This document shows positions 32,742 to 39,060 of a stretch of 39,060 nt of DNA, piece after piece. Source of the DNA: CAYZED01 sp964477445. GTDB taxonomy: Bacteria > Bacillota > Clostridia > Lutisporales > Lutisporaceae. The stretch spans positions 1 through 39,060 of the forward strand of contig CAYZED010000023.1 in NCBI GenBank assembly GCA_964477445.1. The letters are read 5' to 3'. How positions within the stretch are numbered: the first letter of the stretch is position 1; the number at the start of each line of letters is the position of its first letter. The position numbers were made by a program, and so were the translations under genes. The notes beneath the pieces were generated by a model, which saw only the letters and a list, made by a program, of their open reading frames with translations, was not told where the DNA came from and did not search any database.

Positions 32742-34019
32742 ATGAGCTCAAAAGTAGAAAAAGTAGAAAATAATCAGGCTGTTCTAGAGATAACAGTATC
32801 TCAAGAAGCTTTTGTTAAAGGAATTGAAAAGGCATATCAGAAAACTAAAGGTAAATTTAGTGTTCCTGGATTCAGAAAAGGTAAAGTTCCAAAGAGCTAT
32901 ATCGAAAAATTTTATGGAGCTGAAGTATTCTTTGAAGATGCAGTAAACGAAGTTTGCCCAGAAGCATATGATAATGCTATAGAAGAGCATGGAATAGAGC
33001 CTGTAGATAGACCAGAAATTGATATCGTAGAAATTTCCAAAGAAACTGGTATTACATTTAAGGCTACAGTCACAGTTAAACCAGAAGTAACACTTGGCGA
33101 ATATAAAGGCCTTGCAGTTGAGAAAAAAGAATTCCCAGTTACAGATGAAGATATTCAAGGCGAAATTGACACTTTAAGAAACAAAAACGCTAGAATCATA
33201 GACATCACAGATAGAGCAGTTAAATCAGGCGATACAACTACTATTGATTACGCAGGATTTGTGGGCGAAAACCAGTTTGAAGGCGGAACAGCTAAAGATC
33301 AGAAGCTTGAAATTGGTTCAGGGAAATTCATACCAGGTTTCGAGGACCAATTAATTGGAGCTGAAATCGGTAAAGAAGTTGAAGTTAAAGTAACCTTCCC
33401 AGAAAAATATCAAGAGCCTACACTTGCTGGACAAGAAGCGATATTTAAAGTAACTGTTAACGAAATCAAAGAAAAACAATTACTTGAGCTTGATGATGAA
33501 TTTGCTAAAGACGTAAGCGAATTTGACACTCTTGAAGAATTGAAAGCGGATCTAAGAACTAAAAGAGTAGAAGATTCAGAAAAAATGGCTAAACAAGCTT
33601 ATGAAGATGCAGTTATAGAAAAAGTTTTAGAGGGTGTTACGGTAGAAATTCCAGAAGTTATGATTAGCACTCAAACTAATTATATGATTAGAGACTTTGA
33701 CCAACAGCTTAGATACCAAGGACTTGATTTAAAAAACTACATGAAATATATGAATCAGACTGAAGAAGGTCTTAAAGAGTCCATGAAAGAAGAAGCAGCA
33801 GTGAGAGTTAAAACACAGCTAGTTCTTGAAAAGATCTCAAAAGTTGAAGACATAAAAGCAACTGACGCTGACGTTGAAGCAGAAATAGAAAAGTCCGCGA
33901 AAATGTATGGACAAGAAATCGAAAAATTCAGAGAAATGGTTAAACCAGAAGATATCGAAAGAATATCTGAAGGACTGTCAGTACAGAAAACAGTAGAGTT
34001 CTTAGTAGCAAATAATTAA
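32742..34019 (+). CDS. tig: Trigger factor
   Basis: A 425-residue ribosome-bound chaperone with peptidyl-prolyl isomerase activity. The N-terminal ribosome-binding domain has the signature FRKGKVPKSYIEKFYG (about residues 45-60). The FKBP-like domain follows (about 150-240, with GDTTTIDYAGFVGE and IPGFEDQLIGAEIG), and the C-terminal helical chaperone domain completes it. Its length is normal. It heads the conserved tig-clpP-clpX cluster and has its own extended -10 promoter. Confidence 0.97.
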   Translation: MSSKVEKVENNQAVLEITVSQEAFVKGIEKAYQKTKGKFSVPGFRKGKVPKSYIEKFYGAEVFFEDAVNEVCPEAYDNAIEEHGIEPVDRPEIDIVEISKETGITFKATVTVKPEVTLGEYKGLAVEKKEFPVTDEDIQGEIDTLRNKNARIIDITDRAVKSGDTTTIDYAGFVGENQFEGGTAKDQKLEIGSGKFIPGFEDQLIGAEIGKEVEVKVTFPEKYQEPTLAGQEAIFKVTVNEIKEKQLLELDDEFAKDVSEFDTLEELKADLRTKRVEDSEKMAKQAYEDAVIEKVLEGVTVEIPEVMISTQTNYMIRDFDQQLRYQGLDLKNYMKYMNQTEEGLKESMKEEAAVRVKTQLVLEKISKVEDIKATDADVEAEIEKSAKMYGQEIEKFREMVKPEDIERISEGLSVQKTVEFLVANN

Positions 34020-34038
34020 TAACTAACATCTAATTACA

Positions 34039-34070
34039 TGGGCTGTTTCGAATTTTTTCGTCGCAGCCCA
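34039..34070 (+). terminator. Hairpin between tig and clpP
   Basis: TGGGCTG (34039-34045) pairs with CAGCCCA (34064-34070). There is no U-tract after it, so it may be an mRNA processing or attenuation element rather than a full stop. Confidence 0.45.
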
Positions 34071-34117
34071 ATTATGCATTTAAAAATAGAACTCCAAAAA
34101 TCGAGAGGAGAAAAAAC

Positions 34118-34699
34118 ATGAGTTTAGTACCGATAGTAGTTGAACAAACTAGCAGAGGCGAACGTTCTTACGATATATTTTCAAGATTATTAAAAGATAG
34201 AATAATAATTCTCAGTGAAGAAGTAAACGATACTTCAGCCAGTTTGGTAGTGGCACAAATGTTATTCCTCGAATCAGAGGATCCCGATAAAGATATAAGT
34301 TTATACATAAACAGCCCAGGTGGAAGCATCACAGCTGGAATGGCTATATATGACACCATGCAATTCATAAAACCTGATGTTTCGACTATATGTGTGGGTA
34401 TGGCTGCCAGCATGGGCGCATTTCTTTTATCTTCAGGCGCGAAGGGAAAAAGATTTTGTCTTCCGAACAGTGAAGTCATGATTCACCAACCTTCTGGAGG
34501 TGCCCAAGGAAAAGCGACTGATATAGGTATTTATGCAGATAGAATTATTAGACATAGAAGAATTTTGAATGAAATATTATCAAAAAACACTGGTCAACCG
34601 ATGGAAAAAATCGAAAGAGATGTTGAGCGCGACTATTTTATGAGCGCTGAAGAGGCGAAGGTCTACGGAATCGTGGATGGAATATACACGAAGAAGTAG
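34118..34699 (+). CDS. clpP: ATP-dependent Clp protease proteolytic subunit
   Basis: A 193-residue serine peptidase that forms the double-ring chamber of ClpXP. The catalytic triad S98 (GMAASMGAF), H123 (MIHQPSGG) and D172 is intact and at the standard positions. The start follows CGAGAGGAG. clpX begins 15 bp after the stop, so the two are co-expressed. Confidence 0.98.
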   Translation: MSLVPIVVEQTSRGERSYDIFSRLLKDRIIILSEEVNDTSASLVVAQMLFLESEDPDKDISLYINSPGGSITAGMAIYDTMQFIKPDVSTICVGMAASMGAFLLSSGAKGKRFCLPNSEVMIHQPSGGAQGKATDIGIYADRIIRHRRILNEILSKNTGQPMEKIERDVERDYFMSAEEAKVYGIVDGIYTKK

Positions 34700-34714
34700 A
34701 GATAGGAGATTGTG

Positions 34715-36013
34715 ATGGCAAAATTTGAAGAAAAGAAAGCGTTCAAGTGCTCATTTTGTGGGAAGAGCCAAGAACAGGTAAGAAAGCTTATAGCGGGTCC
34801 TGGAGTATATATCTGCGACGAGTGCATTGAGCTTTGCCAAGAGATAATTGATGAAGAATTTTTTGAAGATCCAGAAGTGGAATTTAAAGAACTCCCAAAA
34901 CCTTTTTCAATAAAAGAGTTTTTGGACACATATGTTATCGGACAGGAAAGTGCAAAGAAATCACTGGCTGTAGCCGTATATAACCATTATAAAAGAATAA
35001 ATTCAGATTCGAAATATGAAGAAGTGGAACTCACAAAGAGTAACATTCTTATGGTTGGCCCGACAGGTTCAGGGAAAACCCTTCTAGCACAAACACTCGC
35101 AAAAATGTTAAACGTTCCATTTGCGATAGCAGATGCGACATCGCTGACTGAAGCCGGCTATGTGGGCGAAGATGTAGAGAATATTTTGTTGAAATTAATT
35201 CAAAATGCGGATTTTGATATTAAGAGAGCAGAAAAAGGTATCATTTATATAGATGAAATCGACAAAATTGCTCGAAAGTCAGAAAATCCATCAATCACCC
35301 GTGACGTTTCCGGTGAAGGTGTACAGCAAGCACTTTTGAAAATTCTTGAAGGTACTACAGCTAGTGTTCCGCCACAGGGTGGAAGAAAGCATCCACATCA
35401 GGAATTTATCCAAATTGACACTACTAATATTTTGTTTATTTGTGGTGGTGCGTTTGATGGCTTAGAAAAAATCATTATGAACAGAACTGGCAAGAAGGCT
35501 ATGGGTTTTGGAGCTGAAATAAAATCGAACAAAATCGAAAATGTTCATGAGCTATTAGAAAAACTAATGCCAGAAGATCTTCTAAGGTATGGTTTGATAC
35601 CTGAATTTGTGGGAAGACTTCCAGTCGTAGTAACACTCAGCCCACTTGATAAAGAAGCTATGGTAAGAATACTGACTGAACCTCGAAATGCGTTGGTAAA
35701 ACAATATCAGAAACTGCTAGAACTTGATGGAGTAGAACTAACTTTTGATGAAAAAGCTATCGAAATCATAGCACAGAAAGCTTTGGAGAGAAAAACCGGA
35801 GCCAGAGGACTCAGAGCTATATTCGAGGAAATAATGCTTAATGTTATGTACGAAATTCCTTCTAATGAAACTATAGAAAAATGTCACGTGACAGAAGACA
35901 CAGTGCTAAATAAAGCTGAACCGTTGATAGTATATTTAGAAGAAGGAAAAAAACGCCCGGTACATAAGCCAGCTAAGAGAACAATAAAAGCTCATGTTGG
36001 GACTGCGATATAG
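34715..36013 (+). CDS. clpX: ATP-dependent Clp protease ATP-binding subunit ClpX
   Basis: A 432-residue AAA+ unfoldase that feeds ClpP. The N-terminal zinc-binding domain has C12/C15 and C34/C37. The Walker A is MVGPTGSGKTLLAQ (about 112-125), the Walker B is IIYIDEIDKI, and a sensor region (RKTGARGLRAI) is near the end. ATG 34715 is used rather than GTG 34712 because ATAGGAG lies six bases upstream. Its length is typical. Confidence 0.97.
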   Translation: MAKFEEKKAFKCSFCGKSQEQVRKLIAGPGVYICDECIELCQEIIDEEFFEDPEVEFKELPKPFSIKEFLDTYVIGQESAKKSLAVAVYNHYKRINSDSKYEEVELTKSNILMVGPTGSGKTLLAQTLAKMLNVPFAIADATSLTEAGYVGEDVENILLKLIQNADFDIKRAEKGIIYIDEIDKIARKSENPSITRDVSGEGVQQALLKILEGTTASVPPQGGRKHPHQEFIQIDTTNILFICGGAFDGLEKIIMNRTGKKAMGFGAEIKSNKIENVHELLEKLMPEDLLRYGLIPEFVGRLPVVVTLSPLDKEAMVRILTEPRNALVKQYQKLLELDGVELTFDEKAIEIIAQKALERKTGARGLRAIFEEIMLNVMYEIPSNETIEKCHVTEDTVLNKAEPLIVYLEEGKKRPVHKPAKRTIKAHVGTAI

Positions 36014-36033
36014 AGCTGAAACATAAATAAAGT

Positions 36034-36062
36034 TTGACAAGAAATTATACCAGACTTATAAT
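36034..36062 (+). promoter_or_regulatory. Fully consensus sigma-A promoter
   Basis: TTGACA (36034-36039), exactly 17 bp, and TATAAT (36057-36062): every base of both boxes matches consensus. It drives the AAA ATPase gene at 36116. Confidence 0.9.
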
Positions 36063-36093
36063 TAACTCGTGAGTTAACAACTTACGAGTTAAT
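36061..36093. promoter_or_regulatory. Inverted repeat over the transcription start (operator or hairpin)
   Basis: ATTAACTCGT (36061-36070) and ACGAGTTAAT (36084-36093) are perfect 10-bp inverted arms 13 bp apart. A third half-site, GAGTTAA, lies at 36071-36077. The element overlaps the last two bases of the -10 box and covers the expected start site, so it could be a repressor site or a 5' mRNA hairpin. Confidence 0.7.
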
Positions 36094-36115
36094 AACTTTT
36101 TGTGGAGGCATTAAT

Positions 36116-37571
36116 ATGTTTGTAGGTCGTTTACGTGAAATAGAAACATTAGAAGAAGCATACGCTTCAAACAGATTCGAGTTAGTAGTACTATATGGAA
36201 GAAGAAGAGTCGGAAAAACAACATTAATAAATGAATTTCTTAAAGGCAAAAGAGGCTTGTTTTATGTTGCTAATCAAGAAAGTGCAAAAGAAGCATTGAG
36301 GCGAATAAGTATAGCTGTTCTTGATATTTTTCCTGAAGCAAAATCATTTATAGATGAATTTTCCTCTTGGGAAAAGGTTTTTGAATATATTGAACAACAA
36401 GTCAAAGATGAATCTTTTGTATTAGCAATTGATGAATATCCCTATTTGGCAACTTCGAGTGTTTCAATTTCGTCAGTAATACAAAATCGAATCGACCATT
36501 TTATGAAAAAAACAAAGATTAAGTTGATTCTTAGCGGGTCTTCAATAAGTTTTATGGAAAAAAGTGTGCTAGGTTATGAAAGCCCGTTATATGGAAGAAG
36601 AACTTATCAAATTCATTTGAAACCTTTAAATTTTTTAGAAAGTGCTGAGTTTTTCCAAAGCGTTAGTAATGAAAACAAACTTCAGAATTTAAGCAATGAA
36701 AACAAACTTCAGGATTTAAGCAATGAAAACAAACTTATAGCATACAGCATAGTCGGTGGAATACCATTATACTTAGAAGAACTCTGTCGCTTTGAAAATC
36801 TAAAAACTGGCATCATGAAACTATTTCTTAACCCACATGGGTATTTGTTCGAGGAAACAATAGGATTATTAAGGCAAGAATTAAGAGAACCTTCTATATA
36901 TAACAGTCTTCTCAAAACAATAGCAGGAGGTGCATCGAAACTTAATGAAATTAGCACAAAATCAGGTATAGAGAATGCAAAATGCTCAAAATATCTAAAA
37001 ACATTAGAAGGCCTAGGGATTGTTTCAATGAAATTGCCCATGGGTGGGACAAACAAAAATAGACATATTTTCTCCATTAATGATCTGATGTTTTGTTTTT
37101 GGTACAGATTTGTGCCAGAGAACCTTACTCTTATAGAAAAGGGCGAAGCTGAATATCTATATAATGAAAAAGTTGCTCCTTACGTAAGTGATTATATGGG
37201 AAAATGTTTTGAGCAAATTTGCATTGAATATTTACATATGAAAAATTCAGCGAGAAAACTTCCAAAGGTTTTTGATGATTTCGGGAATTGGTGGGGAACA
37301 AATTCTGAAATCAAGAAACAAGAAGAAATTGACATTATCGGTATCTCTCAAAATTCTTATTTGTTCGCTGAATGCAAATGGAGAAATGAGAAAGCAGGAG
37401 TGAAGGTATTTGATGAGTTAAAAAGAAAGTCTGAAATGTTTAACCATATTGAAGAAAAGTATTATTATATCTTCTNNNNNNNNNNCAGGATTTACGGAAG
37501 AATTGATAAGTTTATCTAAGTCACAGCACTATTTGAACTTAGTGGGTGTGGATGATTTGTTTTTGGTATAG
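36116..37571 (+). CDS. AAA ATPase with DUF234-type C-terminus (spans an assembly gap)
   Basis: About 480 residues. The P-loop is LYGRRRVGKTTLINEF (about 25-40), the Walker B is FVLAIDEYPYLA, and the sensor-like LILSGSSISFME follows. The C-terminal part has EIDIIGISQNSYLFAECKWR, a PD-(D/E)xK-like nuclease pattern seen in DUF234 proteins. Ten N at 37476-37485 shift the frame. After the gap the natural frame resumes at 37488 with GFTEELISLSKSQHYLNLVG and ends in TAG at 37569-37571. Three 27-bp in-frame repeats lie at 36662-36742. The function of this common prokaryotic family is not established. Confidence 0.85.
36662..36742 (+). repeat. Three 27-bp in-frame repeats within the AAA ATPase gene
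   Basis: Units at 36662, 36689 and 36716 each encode a nine-residue block LSNENKLQN with small variation. The frame is kept, so copy number can change without breaking the protein. Confidence 0.9.
37476..37485. other. Assembly gap (ten N)
   Basis: The run of N interrupts the AAA ATPase gene. The reading frames on the two sides differ by one base, so the true missing length is not ten; six, or six plus or minus a multiple of three, would restore the frame. Confidence 0.98.
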
Positions 37572-37611
37572 CTTAGATTGCGAAGTGCGAATCCCGAAGA
37601 GGGAATTGAGA

Positions 37612-37655
37612 AGAGGAAGTTCAAGTGTAAAAACTAGGGTTTCCTCTATTTTTAT
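37612..37655 (+). terminator. Intrinsic terminator after the AAA ATPase
   Basis: AGAGGAA (37612-37618) pairs with TTCCTCT (37641-37647) and is followed by ATTTTTATAC. The loop is long. From here to 37830 there is AT-rich non-coding DNA with a small TGTTGT/ACAACA hairpin near 37701-37717. Confidence 0.6.
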
Positions 37656-37842
37656 ACATTTCAGCCACACAAACAATTCATAAGTATGTTAGCATTAATA
37701 TATGTTGTTTATGACAACAAGATACTTGGTGTGTATAGAAATTTAAATTATTTTATTTGGGCTTGTTGTAATTTTCTTTCTTATAGTTCGCATTAAATAT
37801 TTTTCAATGAAGCATATAGAACCCATGGCTTAGGAGGAAAAA

Positions 37843-39060
37843 ATGAAGAAAAAATTAGCGATTCTTCTCACACTACTCATGGTTTTCAATGTATTTGGAA
37901 CAGTAGGCTTAACCGCAAGCGCTGCAATCACAGGTATTGCCACTAATGTAACAGAAGGTCAGTATTTCAAAGTAGCAACAGCTATTACTTTTAGTATAGC
38001 TGCTCCAAGAACAATTACATCAGCTACAGATGCTGTAAACGGTGCCCCAGCAGGTGCTGTTGCTTCTGGATTCTCAGCAGTTGCTGGTAGCCACGTTCTT
38101 ACTATCGTTTCTGGAACAGAAACACAAGTTATCAACTTTAAAGTTGATGATTCGGCACCAACATTCACTGGTCTTCCTGTTACTGGTTATTCTAACGTAG
38201 CAGTTTCACCTGTTGTTGCAGATAAGACATATTCAGGTGGAGCAGTTGGTTCAGGTACTGCGACAACAACAACTACAATAGCTAAAAATGGTGGAGCAGC
38301 TGTTACTTTCGTAGCAGGAACTGTTCTCGATACAGAAGGTACATATGTAATCACAGCAACTGATGCTGCTGGTAATGTATCAACATCAACATTTATTATT
38401 GATGCTACTAGACCTGTTATTACACTTAGTCCAATAGTTACTTCAGCTACTACAGCTGGAGCTATGGAAATTACAGCTACTACTAATGAAGGTACTTTTG
38501 GTACTTCAAAGAATAGCACTGAAACACAAATACTTGCTCCAAGCGGTACTGCTACATTCGTAGCAACTGACAAAGCTGGTAACACTGCTACTCTTAATGT
38601 AGACGCTACTACAGCAGTTAGTGCTGCTGGTGCTGGTGTTACAAATCAGCTTCTTGCTAACATTGTTGCAGTAAATCCAAACACTAATGCAACATCATTA
38701 GCTGGACCAACAATAGTGAGCAAAACATATAAAGGCACTGATGCTAACCTCGCATCTGGTTTAGCAATACTAGCAAACACTGTTATTACAGTAGATGGCG
38801 TAGCATATACTATTGCTGGCGCTTCATTACCTGCTACAGCAGGAAATCACACAATAGTAGTTACATATACACTTGCTCCTGCAGCAGCAGTATCAAGCAC
38901 ATATGTATATACAGTTGATAACACAGCACCAGTATTCACTGGCGCAACAACTGGCGCATTCTATAATACAGCAAGAACAATCACTTGGGATAATGGAACT
39001 GCAGCATATGGTTATGATGCAGACTTAGATGGAGTTGTTGATGCTGGTGATTCAATTGGT
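37843..39060 (+). CDS. Secreted Ala/Thr-rich protein with Ig-like repeats (3' end beyond window)
   Basis: 406 codons are visible with no stop before the window edge. ATG 37843 follows TAGGAGGAAA. The signal peptide is MKKKLAILLTLLMVFNVFG plus TVGLTASA, with likely cleavage after ASA. The mature part is rich in Ala, Thr, Ser, Val and Gly and shows repeated Ig-like strands ending in ATDAAGNVST, ATDKAGNTAT or DNTAPVF, as in bacterial Big/Ig_3 cell-surface proteins. Near the end, YDADLDGVVDAGDSIG looks like a dockerin-like or EF-hand-like calcium loop. It has no cysteine so far. A surface or S-layer role is likely but unproven. Confidence 0.85.
   Translation, partial: MKKKLAILLTLLMVFNVFGTVGLTASAAITGIATNVTEGQYFKVATAITFSIAAPRTITSATDAVNGAPAGAVASGFSAVAGSHVLTIVSGTETQVINFKVDDSAPTFTGLPVTGYSNVAVSPVVADKTYSGGAVGSGTATTTTTIAKNGGAAVTFVAGTVLDTEGTYVITATDAAGNVSTSTFIIDATRPVITLSPIVTSATTAGAMEITATTNEGTFGTSKNSTETQILAPSGTATFVATDKAGNTATLNVDATTAVSAAGAGVTNQLLANIVAVNPNTNATSLAGPTIVSKTYKGTDANLASGLAILANTVITVDGVAYTIAGASLPATAGNHTIVVTYTLAPAAAVSSTYVYTVDNTAPVFTGATTGAFYNTARTITWDNGTAAYGYDADLDGVVDAGDSIG

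Noticed and set aside
37959..38585. Two minus-strand open frames rich in Ala, Val and Pro
   Set aside because: They are antisense shadows of the repetitive, stop-poor Ig-repeat gene, which is open from 37843 to the window end with a signal peptide and ribosome binding site.

Overview
The window looks like chromosome of an anaerobic, AT-rich Gram-positive bacterium of the Clostridia. Reasons: a Firmicutes-type secE-nusG-rplKAJL region with an L10 leader, a reverse rubrerythrin, a sensory [FeFe]-hydrogenase-like chemoreceptor, KtrAB potassium uptake, a TGS-type nucleoside kinase, tig-clpP-clpX, and frequent TTG starts with strong GGAGG ribosome binding sites. A run of ten N at 37476-37485 shows that this is a draft scaffold. 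I did not attempt a species name.

Layout. 1-3600: end of tuf, then rpmG, secE, nusG, rplK, rplA, L10 leader, rplJ and rplL, ending in a strong terminator; rpoB, the expected next gene, is absent. 3650-3740: a 22-bp tandem repeat. 3885-5111: a pentapeptide-repeat/K+ channel fusion. 5177-15402: a compact chemotaxis operon, cheY - membrane MCP with no outside domain - soluble FeS/hydrogenase-like MCP - large CheA with two CheW-like domains and a receiver - cheW - cheB - cheR - cheY. 15500-15800: terminator, tRNA-Arg(TCG) and a 66-bp direct duplication that includes the tRNA 3' end. 15971-20722: MATE transporter, KtrB/TrkH, KtrA, a SEC-C protein and reverse rubrerythrin.

21020-23515 is visibly more GC-rich than its surroundings and is probably acquired. 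It carries a decayed TnpB (IS200/IS605 type), a complete AbiE-like toxin-antitoxin pair with two 28-bp operator-like palindromes, and a C-terminal gene scrap. It abuts a headless MNT nucleotidyltransferase followed by a 28-codon HEPN stub, the remains of a second toxin-antitoxin locus. 24116-27550 encodes a large secreted BspA-like LRR protein. 27724-28520 holds a small basic protein overlapping a GNAT acetyltransferase, a candidate toxin-antitoxin-like pair. 28540-29757 (minus strand) is a second beta-helix/K+ channel fusion, divergent from an unknown 171-residue protein. 30804-36013: TGS-nucleoside kinase, trigger factor, ClpP, ClpX. 36116-37571: an AAA ATPase of the DUF234 type, behind a consensus promoter and an inverted repeat and broken by the assembly gap. 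37843 to the end: the first part of a secreted Ala/Thr-rich protein with Ig-like repeats.

How it works together. The che operon contains a full adaptation and signalling core (CheA, CheW, CheB, CheR, two CheY), and neither of its receptors has an extracellular ligand domain. Inputs are therefore likely to be cytoplasmic, and the iron-sulfur/H-cluster receptor points to H2 or redox sensing (inference). KtrAB plus two unusual K+ channel fusions make potassium or membrane potential a second theme. The accessory block at 20.8-28.5 kb is a graveyard and store of defence-type toxin-antitoxin modules.
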